Shown here: positions 8,668-17,453 of the stretch, piece by piece
Layout: the number at the start of each line of letters is the position of its first letter
Position numbering within the stretch: position 1 is the first letter of the stretch
NCBI GenBank assembly: GCA_002384855.1
Contig: DGBP01000061.1
Coordinates: forward strand, 1-64,000
Direction: 5' to 3'
Length of the DNA: 64,000 bases
Source of the DNA: Nocardioidaceae bacterium UBA4001
GTDB taxonomy: Bacteria > Actinomycetota > Actinomycetes > Propionibacteriales > Nocardioidaceae
Made by a program: the position numbers and the translations under genes
The notes under the pieces: model-generated
Database searches by the model: none
What the model saw: the letters and a program-made list of their open reading frames with translations, nothing else
What the model was told of the DNA's origin: nothing

Positions 8668-9192
8668 TCAGGAGTGGTGGTTGGCCAGGGCGAGCAGGCG
8701 CTGCGCGAGCCCTGCCCCGCCGTCGACGTCGCGGCTGATGACGAGCACGGTGTCGTCGCCCGCGACGGTGCCGAGGACCCCCGGCAGGTCGGCCTTGTCG
8801 AACGCCGACGCGAGGAACTGCGCCGCCCCGGGCGGGGTGCGCAGGAGCGCGAGGTTGCCCGACGCGTCCGCAGAGACCATGAGCTCGGCGAGCAGCCGGG
8901 ACAGGCGCGCCTCGGTGGCCGGGTGGTCGCCCCCGGGACGGGGGGTGCGGTCGCCGCCCTCGGCGGGCACGGCGTACACCAGCGCCCCGCCGGGCACCCG
9001 GACCTTGACCGCGTCGAGCTCGACCAGGTCGCGCGAGAGCGTCGCCTGGGTCACGATGACGCCGGCCTGCGCGAGCAGCTCGGCGAGCTCGGTCTGGGAG
9101 CGGACCTGGTGCCTGCCGAGGAGGTCGGTGATCCGTTGCTGCCGCGCGCTCTTGGTCATCGGCATCGGACCGGGCTGCTGGGGGACGCTCAC
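8668..9192 (-). CDS. argR: arginine repressor
   Basis: Hexameric arginine-responsive transcription regulator of 174 residues. The N-terminal winged helix contains the recognition segment around VTQATLSRDLVEL. The C-terminal domain carries the arginine-binding and oligomerisation signature GTVAGDDTVLVI. The start is the GTG at 9192, which overlaps the argF stop as GTGA. A downstream in-frame ATG just before TKSARQQRI is an alternative. It lies inside the operon it presumably controls; its likely operator is at 14911-14948. Confidence 0.94.
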   Translation of the reverse strand: MSVPQQPGPMPMTKSARQQRITDLLGRHQVRSQTELAELLAQAGVIVTQATLSRDLVELDAVKVRVPGGALVYAVPAEGGDRTPRPGGDHPATEARLSRLLAELMVSADASGNLALLRTPPGAAQFLASAFDKADLPGVLGTVAGDDTVLVISRDVDGGAGLAQRLLALANHHS

Positions 9193-10124
9193 GCCGGCAC
9201 CTCCCGCTCCTCCAGGAGCCAGACGAGAAGGGCCTTCTGGGCATGCAGCCGGTTCTCGGCCTCGTCCCACACGACGCTCCGGGGACCGTCGATGACCTCT
9301 GCGGCGATCTCCTTGCCGCGGTAGGCCGGCAGGCAGTGCAGCACGATCGCCGCGTCGGCGGCCTTCCCGAGCAGGTCCTCGGTGAGGGCGTAGGGGCGGA
9401 ACGGCTCCATCCGCTGCTCGGCCTCTTCCTCCTTGCCCATCGAGACCCAGGTGTCGGTGACGACCACGTCCGCGTCGGCGACGGCGGCCGCGGGGTCCTG
9501 GTCGTACGACGCCGACCCACCCGTCGTCTCCGCGATCTCCCGGGCGCGTGCGAGGACCGTGGCGTCGGGCTCGAACCCGTCAGGGCCGGAGACGGTCACG
9601 TGCATGCCGGCGGTCGCCCCGCCCAGCAGCCACGAGTGCGCCATGTTGCACGCCGAGTCGCCCAGGAAGGTCACTCGCCTGCCCGACAGGTCGCCGAGGT
9701 GCTCACGGATCGTCAGCAGGTCGGCCAGCACCTGGCAGGGGTGGAAGTCGTCGGTGAGCGCGTTGACGACGGGCACGCCCGAGTGCTCGGCCATCTCCTC
9801 CAGGCTCGCCTGGGCGAAGGTCCGCCACACGACGGCGGACGCCTGGCGGCCGAGCACCCTCGCCGTGTCGGCGACCGACTCACGGGTGCCGACCTGGGCG
9901 AGCCGCGCGTCGATGACCATGGGGAAGCCGCCGAGCTCGGCGACACCGGAGGTGAACGACGCCTGGGTGCGCAGGGTCGGCTTGTCGAAGAGGATCGCGA
10001 CGGTGCGCGGTCCCTCGAGGGGCCGCGACCGGAACCGGTCGGCCTTCAGCTCCGCGGCCAGGTCGAGCACGGCCGCCTGCTCGCCCGGGGTCAGGTCGTC
10101 GTCGCGCAGGAAGTGGCGGGTCAC
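9189..10124 (-). CDS. argF: ornithine carbamoyltransferase
   Basis: Converts ornithine and carbamoyl phosphate to citrulline; 311 residues. Visible active-site elements are HPCQ at 128-131, DTWVSMG at 224-230 (ornithine loop) and HCLP at 263-266. The carbamoyl-phosphate loop is atypical: the canonical STRTR reads TLRTQ at residues 50-54. The rest of the protein closely resembles mycobacterial ArgF. It starts at the GTG overlapping the argD stop (GTGA) and its own stop overlaps argR in the same way. Confidence 0.95.
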   Translation of the reverse strand: MTRHFLRDDDLTPGEQAAVLDLAAELKADRFRSRPLEGPRTVAILFDKPTLRTQASFTSGVAELGGFPMVIDARLAQVGTRESVADTARVLGRQASAVVWRTFAQASLEEMAEHSGVPVVNALTDDFHPCQVLADLLTIREHLGDLSGRRVTFLGDSACNMAHSWLLGGATAGMHVTVSGPDGFEPDATVLARAREIAETTGGSASYDQDPAAAVADADVVVTDTWVSMGKEEEAEQRMEPFRPYALTEDLLGKAADAAIVLHCLPAYRGKEIAAEVIDGPRSVVWDEAENRLHAQKALLVWLLEEREVPA

Positions 10125-11320
10125 GGCTGCTCCTCGGCGTAGGCCTCGTCGAGGATCGCCGGCCAGGCGGCGACGAACGAGGCGACCTGCTCCTCGGAGA
10201 GGATCAGGGGCGGCGCGAGCCGGATCCGGCTCGGGGTGGGGTCGTTGACGATGAAGCCGTGACATAGCGCGGTCGCGGTCACCTTGGCCGCGACGGGGGC
10301 CGTGAGGTCGATCCCGACCAGCAGGCCGACCTGCCGGATCTCGGCGACCCGGGGTTCGCGGAGCCCCTCGGCGAGGAGTGCCCCGACGCGACGCACGTGG
10401 TCGAGCAGCCCCTCCTTCTCGATCGTGTCGATCACGGCGAGCGCCGCCGCGGACGCGACGGGGTTGCCGCCGAACGTCGTCCCGTGGTTGCCCGGCTGGA
10501 GCAGCGACCCGGTCTCCCCCACCGCGATGCACGCACCGATCGGGATCCCTCCGGCGAGTCCCTTCGCCAGGGTCACCACGTCGGGCACGACGCCGGAGGC
10601 TGTATGCGCGAACCAGGCGCCGGTGCGTCCCATCCCGGTCTGCACCTCGTCGAGCCACAGCAGAGCGCCGTGCCCGGCGGTGATCTCGCGGGCGGCCCGG
10701 AGGTAACCCTCCGGCGGGAGCACCACACCGGCCTCGCCCTGCACCGGCTCGAGCACGACCGCGGCGGTCTCGTCGGTCACGGCCGTCCGCAGCGCGTCCA
10801 CGTCGCCGTACGGGACGAAGGTGACCTCGCCGGGCAACGGCTCGAACGGCTCGCGGTAGGCGGCCTTGGAGGTCAGCGCGAGGGCCCCCATCGTCCGGCC
10901 GTGGAACCCGCCCTCCGCAGCCACCAGGTGGGTGCGGCCGGTCCGCCGGGTGAGCTTGAACGCCGCCTCGTTCGCCTCCGTGCCCGAGTTGGCGAAGAAG
11001 ACCCGGCCCTCGACGCCCAGGAGCTCGAGTAGCCGCTCGGCGAGGGAGACCTGCGGCTCGGTGGCGAAGAAGTTGGAGACATGACCCAGGGTGGTCAGCT
11101 GCTCGGTGACGGCCGAGACCAGGGCCGGGTGGGCATGGCCCAGAGCGTTCACGGCGATCCCCCCGAGCAGGTCGAGGTACTCCTTGCCGTCTGCGTCCCA
11201 GACCCGGGCCCCCTCACCCCTGGTGAGGACGAGCTTCGGCGGGCCGAAGGTGTTCATGACCGCGTGGGCGTAACGGTCCTCGACCGACCTGCCCGAGCTG
11301 GTGTGGTGGGCGGCGTTCAT
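10121..11320 (-). CDS. argD: acetylornithine aminotransferase
   Basis: PLP-dependent class III aminotransferase that makes N-acetylornithine from N-acetylglutamate semialdehyde; 399 residues. The PLP lysine is K253 in TLAKGLAGGIP. D224 in LDEVQTGMGRTG pairs with the cofactor ring nitrogen. NSGTEANEAA marks the phosphate-binding region. It begins one base after the argB stop with GGAAGGGGG as ribosome binding site, and its stop overlaps argF. Confidence 0.96.
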   Translation of the reverse strand: MNAAHHTSSGRSVEDRYAHAVMNTFGPPKLVLTRGEGARVWDADGKEYLDLLGGIAVNALGHAHPALVSAVTEQLTTLGHVSNFFATEPQVSLAERLLELLGVEGRVFFANSGTEANEAAFKLTRRTGRTHLVAAEGGFHGRTMGALALTSKAAYREPFEPLPGEVTFVPYGDVDALRTAVTDETAAVVLEPVQGEAGVVLPPEGYLRAAREITAGHGALLWLDEVQTGMGRTGAWFAHTASGVVPDVVTLAKGLAGGIPIGACIAVGETGSLLQPGNHGTTFGGNPVASAAALAVIDTIEKEGLLDHVRRVGALLAEGLREPRVAEIRQVGLLVGIDLTAPVAAKVTATALCHGFIVNDPTPSRIRLAPPLILSEEQVASFVAAWPAILDEAYAEEQP

Positions 11321-11321
11321 C

Positions 11322-12281
11322 TCAGTCCCCCTTCCGCAGGGCGGTCCGGACGGTGGTCTCGACGCCGGGGAGAACCTGGGTGCCGACCCCCTCGTCGGTG
11401 AAGATCTCGAGCAGCACGGCGTGCGGCTCGCGCCCGTCCACCACCGTCGTCCGCGGGACGCCCCCGCGGATCGCGGTGAGGCAGGCCCGCATCTTGGGCA
11501 CCATGCCGCTCGCCAGCGACGGCAGCAGGTCCTCGAGCGCCTCGGGGCTGATCTGCCCGATCACGTCGTCACTGTCGGGCCAGTCGCGGTAGAGCCCCTC
11601 GACGTCGGTGAGGACGAGGAGCTTCTCCGCACCCAGCGCGGCCGCGAGCGCGCCTGCCGCGGTGTCGGCGTTCACGTTGTGCACGACGCCGTGGCGGTCG
11701 GGGGCGACCGACGAGATCACCGGGATCCGGCCCGCGTCGATCAGGTCTCGCACCGCCTCGGGTCGCACCCGGTCGACCTCTCCGACGAGGCCGAGGTCGA
11801 CCTCCTCGCCGTCGACGACGGTCCTGGCGGGGACGGCGGTGAACAGACCGGCGTCCTCGCCGGAGAGACCGACCGCGAGGGAGCCGTGCTGGTTGAGCAG
11901 CCCGACCAGCTCGCGCCCGACCTGGCCCACGAGAACCATCCGGACCACCTCCATGGCCTCGGGGGTGGTCACCCGCAGCCCGCCACGGAACTCGGACTCG
12001 ATCCCGAGCCGGTCCAGCATCCTGTTGATCTGCGGCCCGCCGCCGTGCACGACCACGGGGTGGAAGCCGGCGTAGCGCAGGAAGACGACGTCTTCGGCGA
12101 ACGCACGCTTGAGCCGGTCGTCGGTCATGGCGTTGCCGCCGTACTTCACCACGATGATCTTGCCGTGGTACTTCTTCAGCCAGGGCAGGGCCTCCGCGAG
12201 GGTCCCGGCCTTCTGGGTCAGCTGCTTCCACTCGTCGGCGCTCTTGCCGGCGGTGGGCTCGGAGGTCAGGAAGTCGTTCAT
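11322..12281 (-). CDS. argB: acetylglutamate kinase
   Basis: Phosphorylates N-acetylglutamate, usually the arginine-feedback step. The amino-acid kinase fold shows KYGGNAM near the N-terminus, the NAG site in VHGGGPQIN, and a long N-terminal helix typical of arginine-sensitive hexameric forms. An in-frame start exists upstream, but the ATG at 12281 gives 319 residues, lies seven bases after the argJ stop and has GAGG upstream. It is within the arginine operon. Confidence 0.96.
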   Translation of the reverse strand: MNDFLTSEPTAGKSADEWKQLTQKAGTLAEALPWLKKYHGKIIVVKYGGNAMTDDRLKRAFAEDVVFLRYAGFHPVVVHGGGPQINRMLDRLGIESEFRGGLRVTTPEAMEVVRMVLVGQVGRELVGLLNQHGSLAVGLSGEDAGLFTAVPARTVVDGEEVDLGLVGEVDRVRPEAVRDLIDAGRIPVISSVAPDRHGVVHNVNADTAAGALAAALGAEKLLVLTDVEGLYRDWPDSDDVIGQISPEALEDLLPSLASGMVPKMRACLTAIRGGVPRTTVVDGREPHAVLLEIFTDEGVGTQVLPGVETTVRTALRKGD

Positions 12282-12288
12282 GGTGGCC

Positions 12289-13440
12289 TCAGCTGGAGTA
12301 GGCGGAGTTCTCGTGGACGTAGGCATGGGTCAGGTCGTTGGTCCACACCGTGGCCCGGGCGTCACCGGCCTTGAGGTCGACGGTCACCGTCACCTCGCGG
12401 TCCGACAGGTCGACGAGCTCGGGTGACTCGGCCGGCTCGGAGGCCCGGCACACCCACACGCCGTTCATCGCGACGTCGAGGTCGCCCGGGTCGAAGGCCG
12501 CCGTCGTGGTGCCGATGGAGGCGAGCACGCGACCCCAGTTGGGGTCCTTGCCGAACACCGCTGCCTTGAACAGGTTGCTGCGCGCCACCGACCGGCCGAC
12601 CTGGACGGCCTCGTCCTCGGTCGCCGCGTTCAGCACCGTGATCGCGATCTCGTGGTCGGCCCCCTCGGCGTCGGCGAGCAGCTGCATCGCGAGGTCCGTG
12701 CACGCCCGGGTCACCGCCTCGGTGAAGTCCTCGACCGTCGGCGTGATGCCCGAGGCGCCGCTGGCCATCAGGGTCACGGTGTCGTTGGTGGACATGCAGC
12801 CGTCGGAGTCGAGCCGGTCGAAGCTGACGCGGGTGGCCGAGCGCAGCGCCTGGTCGGCCTCGGCGGGCGTCACCTTCGCGTCGGTCGTGAGCACGACCAG
12901 CATCGTGGCGAGCTGAGGGGCGAGCATGCCCGCACCCTTGGCCATCCCGCCGACGCTCCAGCCACTCCCCTCGACCACCACCTGCTTGCTGACCGAGTCG
13001 GTGGTCATGATCGCCTCGGCCGCGTCGGGGCCACCGTCCGTGGTCAGGGACTCCGCGCAGGCGTCGACCCCGGCGAGCAGGTCGTCGCGGTCGTTCTTGA
13101 GCCCGATCAGGCCCGTGGAGCACACGACGACGTCGATCGCGCCGATCCCGACACGCTCGGCGGTGCGCTCGGCGACCGCGTGGGTGGTCTGGAAGCCCTC
13201 GGCGCCGGTGTAGCAGTTGGCGCCCCCGGAGTTGAGCACGACGGCGCGCGCGATGCCGTCCTTGACGACCTCCTGGCTCCACAGCACCGGGTTGGCCTTG
13301 CAGCGGTTGCTGGTGAACACCGTGGCCGAGGCGTGCTCGGGGCCGTCGTTGACGACGAGGGCCATGTCCTTGGCGCCGGTGGACTTGAGACCGGCCACGA
13401 CACCGGAGGCGCGGAAGCCTTGGGGGGCGGTGACGCTCAT
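12289..13440 (-). CDS. argJ: glutamate N-acetyltransferase / amino-acid N-acetyltransferase
   Basis: Bifunctional ArgJ recycles the acetyl group from acetylornithine and can also acetylate glutamate, so no separate argE or argA is needed. The 383-residue precursor self-cleaves; the nucleophile is T179 in GMLAPQLATML (cleavage A178/T179). NSGGANCYTGAEG is also conserved. The ATG at 13440 overlaps the stop of the ACT-domain gene as ATGA. Confidence 0.97.
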   Translation of the reverse strand: MSVTAPQGFRASGVVAGLKSTGAKDMALVVNDGPEHASATVFTSNRCKANPVLWSQEVVKDGIARAVVLNSGGANCYTGAEGFQTTHAVAERTAERVGIGAIDVVVCSTGLIGLKNDRDDLLAGVDACAESLTTDGGPDAAEAIMTTDSVSKQVVVEGSGWSVGGMAKGAGMLAPQLATMLVVLTTDAKVTPAEADQALRSATRVSFDRLDSDGCMSTNDTVTLMASGASGITPTVEDFTEAVTRACTDLAMQLLADAEGADHEIAITVLNAATEDEAVQVGRSVARSNLFKAAVFGKDPNWGRVLASIGTTTAAFDPGDLDVAMNGVWVCRASEPAESPELVDLSDREVTVTVDLKAGDARATVWTNDLTHAYVHENSAYSS

Positions 13441-13859
13441 GAGTCGGATCCTTCGGAGGTCGGCGTGCTGGTCTGATGGGCGGGCCGGACGTCGTACCCC
13501 TGTCGCTGCCAGGCCTCGGCCACCCGGTCGGCCTCGGCGGCGGGCACGAGCACCCAGTCGGTGTCGAAGGTCGACAGGGTGAGGACCGGCACGTCCGCCT
13601 CGGCGGGGGCCGCGAGGAGGTCGTGGAGCAGACCGGTGAGGGTGAAGTCGAGCGGCCCCTCGACCGCGAACGACGTGTAGGGGCCCTCCTGGCGTGCCTT
13701 GCGCGGCACCGCGGCCTGCGCGCAGACCACCGACGTCTCGGCGGCGGTCGCGGTGACCGAGAACAGGGTCCCGGACGTGGCCCAGGCCGGCAGCTCGGCG
13801 CCCGGACCGAGGCGTACGACGGCCAGCGGCTCGTCGTGGCGGAGCAGGACGTGGCTCAC
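13437..13859 (-). CDS. ACT-domain protein embedded in the arginine operon
   Basis: Small 140-residue protein resembling the ACT_7-type amino-acid sensor family. An N-terminal ACT-like half (about 1-58) contains SVTATAAETSVVCAQ. The second half (about 60-128) has FAVEGPLDFTLTGLL and STFDTDWVLVP, the usual ACT_7 ligand-edge motif. It has no catalytic domain. GTG at 13859 overlaps the argC stop (GTGA) and its own stop overlaps argJ (ATGA), so it is tightly coupled to both. Sensing an arginine-pathway amino acid is inference from fold and position. Animal CASTOR arginine sensors share this domain type. Confidence 0.8.
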   Translation of the reverse strand: MSHVLLRHDEPLAVVRLGPGAELPAWATSGTLFSVTATAAETSVVCAQAAVPRKARQEGPYTSFAVEGPLDFTLTGLLHDLLAAPAEADVPVLTLSTFDTDWVLVPAAEADRVAEAWQRQGYDVRPAHQTSTPTSEGSDS

Positions 13860-14911
13860 GGGGCCAGCCCCACGGTGCTCAGGCCGGTGGTCTCGGGGAG
13901 GCCGAGTGCGAGGTTCATGCACTGGACCGCGGCGCCGCCGGTGCCCTTGGCGAGGTTGTCGACGGCGCCGACCGCGACGAGCCGCCCGGCCGCGTCGTCG
14001 ACGGTGACCTGGAGGTGCACCGCGTTGGAGCCGAGGACGGACTTGGTCTGCGGCCACTGCCCCTCGGGGAGGACGTGGACGAACGGCTCGTCGGCGTAGG
14101 CCCTGACGTAGACCTCGCGTGCCTCTGCGTCGGACGTTGCGCCGACCAGGGGGGCCGAGCAGGTCGCGAGGATTCCCCGCGGCATCGGCACGAGCACGGG
14201 GGTGAAGGAGACCTTGACGGACGCGTCGGTGAGCGAGCCGAGGTTCTGGACGATCTCCGGGGTGTGCCGGTGGACGCCGCCCACGCCGTACGCGCCGGCG
14301 GACCCCATCACCTCGGCGCCGAGCAGGTGGGGCTTGAGCGCCTTGCCCGCACCCGAGGTGCCGGAGGCGGCGACCACCACGACGCCGGCCGGGTCGACCA
14401 GACCGGCGGCCACGGCAGGGGCCATGGTGAGCGTCGAGACCGTGGGATAGCACCCGGGCACCGCGATCCTGGTGGCCGCACGCAGCTCGCTGCGGAGCTC
14501 CCCCAGCTCGGGGAGCCCGTAGGGCCAGGACCCGGCGTGCTCCCCTCCGTAGAACTGCTCCCAGGTCTTGGGGTCGGTCAGTCGGAAGTCGGCACCGCAG
14601 TCGACCACCACGACGTCGTCGGGCAGGGCCTTGGCGATCTCGCCGGACCGGCCGTGCGGCAGCGCCAGGAAGACCACGTCGTGGCCCGCGAGGACCTCGA
14701 CGGTCGTCGGCTCGAGGACGCGGTCCGCGAGCGGCAGCAGGTGCGGCTGGAGGCCCCCGAGCAGCTCGCCCGCGTTGGAGCCCGCGGTCAGGGCGCCGAT
14801 CTGGACCGACGGGTGGTCGAGGAGCAGGCGGAGGACTTCGCCCCCGGCGTACCCGCTCGCGCCCGCGACGGCGACGCGGAACTTCTTGTGGGATGGCGTG
14901 GTGACCGACAT
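13856..14911 (-). CDS. argC: N-acetyl-gamma-glutamyl-phosphate reductase
   Basis: NADPH-dependent reduction of N-acetylglutamyl phosphate; first gene of the arginine operon. The Rossmann motif is AGASGYAGGEV, and the catalytic cysteine lies in AVPGCYPT. Three in-frame ATGs occur at 14923, 14917 and 14911, none with a ribosome binding site. I prefer 14911 (351 residues) because a TATGGT -10 element at 14919-14924 would place the transcript start on this A, making the message leaderless. Two ARG-box-like palindromes cover this promoter. pheT ends only 43 bases upstream. Confidence 0.95.
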   Translation of the reverse strand: MSVTTPSHKKFRVAVAGASGYAGGEVLRLLLDHPSVQIGALTAGSNAGELLGGLQPHLLPLADRVLEPTTVEVLAGHDVVFLALPHGRSGEIAKALPDDVVVVDCGADFRLTDPKTWEQFYGGEHAGSWPYGLPELGELRSELRAATRIAVPGCYPTVSTLTMAPAVAAGLVDPAGVVVVAASGTSGAGKALKPHLLGAEVMGSAGAYGVGGVHRHTPEIVQNLGSLTDASVKVSFTPVLVPMPRGILATCSAPLVGATSDAEAREVYVRAYADEPFVHVLPEGQWPQTKSVLGSNAVHLQVTVDDAAGRLVAVGAVDNLAKGTGGAAVQCMNLALGLPETTGLSTVGLAP

Positions 14912-14948
14912 ACGCATGACCATACAGCATCGTGCATGGCCATGCGCA
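14911..14948 (-). promoter_or_regulatory. tandem ArgR boxes over the argC promoter
   Basis: Two 18-base imperfect palindromes at 14911-14928 and 14931-14948 are separated by two bases, 20 bases centre to centre. Read on the minus strand, box 1 is TGCGCATGGCCATGCACG and box 2 is GCTGTATGGTCATGCGTA. Both fit the ArgR pattern TGnAT-N4-ATnCA with small deviations. Paired boxes 2-3 bases apart are the known ArgR arrangement. A possible promoter lies under them: TGCGCA, 18 bases, TATGGT, with the start at the argC ATG. Binding here would block transcription and allow feedback by arginine. Confidence 0.7.
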
Positions 14949-14954
14949 CCCGGG

Positions 14955-17453
14955 TCAGGAGCGGTGCACAGCCCCGTGCCGCTCCGCGGCCAGGGCCACC
15001 GCGGCCCCCCGAGCCTCGGCGAGGTCCGTGTCGGTCAGCGTCCGGTCGGGCGCACGGAAGCGCAGCGCGAATGCCAGCGACTTCCTGCCCTCGCCGATCT
15101 GCTCGCCGGTGTATACGTCGAAGAGCCGGATCGACTCGAGCAGCGCCCCGGCCCCCTCCCGAAGCGTGGCCAGGACGTCCGCCGCCGGCACCGTCGCGTC
15201 CACCACCAGCGCGACGTCCTCCTTCGCCACGGGGTAGGTGGAGAACCTCGGCGCGGCGACCACGGTCGACGCCGAGCCCATGAGCGCGTCGAGGTCGACC
15301 TCCGCGACCGACGTACGCTCCGGCACGCCGAACCCCTTGCAGACCGCCGGGTGGAGCTCCCCGGCGTGGCCGACCATGGTCCCGTCGAGCAGGATCTCGG
15401 CGCACCGGCCGGGGTGCCAGGGAGCGTACGTCGCCGCGCGCACCTCGACCTCGGCGCCGACCACGCGCGCGAGGCGGCGAACCGCCTCCACGGCGTCCGC
15501 CCAGGTTGCCGGGCGGCCCTTGCCCCACCAGCCGGCGAGCTCTCGGTCCCCCGTCAGCACGACCGCAGCGTGCAGAGGCTGGTGCGGGACGGCCGCCTGC
15601 AGTGCCTGCCACTCCTCCGCGGTGGGCCGCCGGTCCACACCGAGGATCGGCGCGGGTCCGGCACCGGGCCGCGGGAGGTACACCGGAGCCTGCTCGAACA
15701 GCGCCACGTCGTCGATGCCCCGTCCCACGTTGCGCGCCAAGGTCTTGAGCAGCCCCGGGAGCAGAGTGGTCCGCAGCGCGGGCTCCTCCTCCGACAGAGG
15801 GTTGGCGATCCTCACCGTGGAGCGGCGCTCGTCCCGGGCGTCGAGGCCGAGGGCGTCCCAGTCCGCCTCGCCGACGAACGGGTAGGTGAGCACCTCGACG
15901 AAGCCCGAGCCCGCCAGGGCCAGACCGGCGCGCCGGCGCAGCCGCTGCGTGCGGGACAGGCCGCGGCCGTGGGGAGCGGCGGGCAGGACCGACGGGACCC
16001 TGTCGTAGCCGACAACCCGGGCGACCTCCTCGACGAGGTCGTAGGGATCGGTGATGTCGGGTCGCCAGGACGGCGGGGCCACGGTCAAGGTGTCGCCGCC
16101 GACGGCGACGCTGCAGCCCACTGCACGCAGGTCCTCGACCGTGGCGACGGGGTCGATGTCGATCCCCGTGACCCTCGCCGGCAGGTCCGCCGGGATCCGG
16201 ATCTCCTGCGACTCGGGGGGCCGCCCGACGTAGGTGACGCCGTCCGTGACGGTGCCTCCGCCGTGGGTCACCAGCAGCTCGGCCACCCGGTCGGCCGCGT
16301 AGGCGGGGAGCAGCGGGTCGACCCCGCGCTCGAACCGCTTGGACGCCTCGGAGGGCAGCTTGTGGCGCCGCGCCGTGCGGAAGATCGTGGTCGGCTCGAA
16401 GTGGGCCGCCTCGATCACGATGTGCCCGGTGCCCTCGGACAGCTCGGTCTCCTGACCTCCCATCACGCCCGCGAGGCCGATGGCCCCCCGGTCGTCGGTG
16501 ATCAGCAGGTCCTCGGGGTCGAGGTCGCGGGTGACGTCGTCGAGGGTGGTCAGCCGCTCCCCCGGCTCCGCGCGTCGCACGACGATCGTCCCGCGGAGCC
16601 GGTCACCGTCGTAGCCGTGGATCGGCTGGCCGAGCTCGAGCATCACGTAGTTGGTGACGTCGACGGCCAGCGAGATCGGGCGCATGCCGGCCAGCTGGAT
16701 GCGGCGGGCCAGCCAGCGCGGCGTCGGGGCCGACGGGTCGAAACCGGTCACGGTGCGGGTGGCGAAGACCGGGCACCCGTCCTGGGCCTCGACGCGCACC
16801 GGGTACCCGGACTCGTTGGGCGCCGGCACCTCGCGGTGGGCCGGGTCGCGGAACGGCACGCCGTAGGCCAGTGCGGCCTCCCGCGCGACCCCGCGCAGGG
16901 ACAGCCCGTAGGCCCGGTCGGGGTTGATCTCGAACTCGATGACGTCGTCGCGCAGGTGCAGCAGCTCGACCGCGTCGTCGCCGGGCTTCACGTCCGGCTC
17001 CAGGCGAGGGTCGAGGACGAGGATGCCGTCGTGGTCGTCGCCGGTGCCGAGCTCCCTGGTGGAGCAGATCATCCCGTCGGAGACGTGGCCGTAGGTCTTG
17101 CGCGCTGAGATCGGGAACGGCCCGGGCAGCACCGAGCCCGGCAGCGAGACCACGACGAGGTCGCCCTCGGCGAAGTTGTGGGCACCGCAGACGATGCCGC
17201 GACCCCCCTCGTCGTCGTTGTGCTCGGGCCCGACGTCGACCCGGCACCAGCGGATGACCTTGCCGTTCTTCTGGGGCTCGTCGTCGAAGGCGAGCACCCG
17301 GCCCACGACGAGTGGTCCCTCGATGTCGGAGCCGGGGATCGTGAGGGCCTCGAGCTTGAGGCCGAGAGCGGTCAGTCGCGCGGCGAGGTCGGCCGGCGTG
17401 ACGTCGGCAGGGAGGTCGACGTACTCACGCAGCCAGGAAAGCGGGGCCCGCAT
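14955..17453 (-). CDS. pheT: phenylalanyl-tRNA synthetase beta subunit
   Basis: Beta chain of the alpha2-beta2 PheRS, 832 residues. The N-terminal region around residues 40-150 is the EMAP-II-like tRNA-binding domain. B3/4 editing and B5 regions follow, and a C-terminal ferredoxin-fold anticodon-binding domain ends the protein (DVYTGEQIGEGRKSLAF). The ATG at 17453 shares one base with the pheS stop (TGATG), so the subunits are translationally coupled. The stop lies just upstream of the argC operator. Confidence 0.97.
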   Translation of the reverse strand: MRAPLSWLREYVDLPADVTPADLAARLTALGLKLEALTIPGSDIEGPLVVGRVLAFDDEPQKNGKVIRWCRVDVGPEHNDDEGGRGIVCGAHNFAEGDLVVVSLPGSVLPGPFPISARKTYGHVSDGMICSTRELGTGDDHDGILVLDPRLEPDVKPGDDAVELLHLRDDVIEFEINPDRAYGLSLRGVAREAALAYGVPFRDPAHREVPAPNESGYPVRVEAQDGCPVFATRTVTGFDPSAPTPRWLARRIQLAGMRPISLAVDVTNYVMLELGQPIHGYDGDRLRGTIVVRRAEPGERLTTLDDVTRDLDPEDLLITDDRGAIGLAGVMGGQETELSEGTGHIVIEAAHFEPTTIFRTARRHKLPSEASKRFERGVDPLLPAYAADRVAELLVTHGGGTVTDGVTYVGRPPESQEIRIPADLPARVTGIDIDPVATVEDLRAVGCSVAVGGDTLTVAPPSWRPDITDPYDLVEEVARVVGYDRVPSVLPAAPHGRGLSRTQRLRRRAGLALAGSGFVEVLTYPFVGEADWDALGLDARDERRSTVRIANPLSEEEPALRTTLLPGLLKTLARNVGRGIDDVALFEQAPVYLPRPGAGPAPILGVDRRPTAEEWQALQAAVPHQPLHAAVVLTGDRELAGWWGKGRPATWADAVEAVRRLARVVGAEVEVRAATYAPWHPGRCAEILLDGTMVGHAGELHPAVCKGFGVPERTSVAEVDLDALMGSASTVVAAPRFSTYPVAKEDVALVVDATVPAADVLATLREGAGALLESIRLFDVYTGEQIGEGRKSLAFALRFRAPDRTLTDTDLAEARGAAVALAAERHGAVHRS

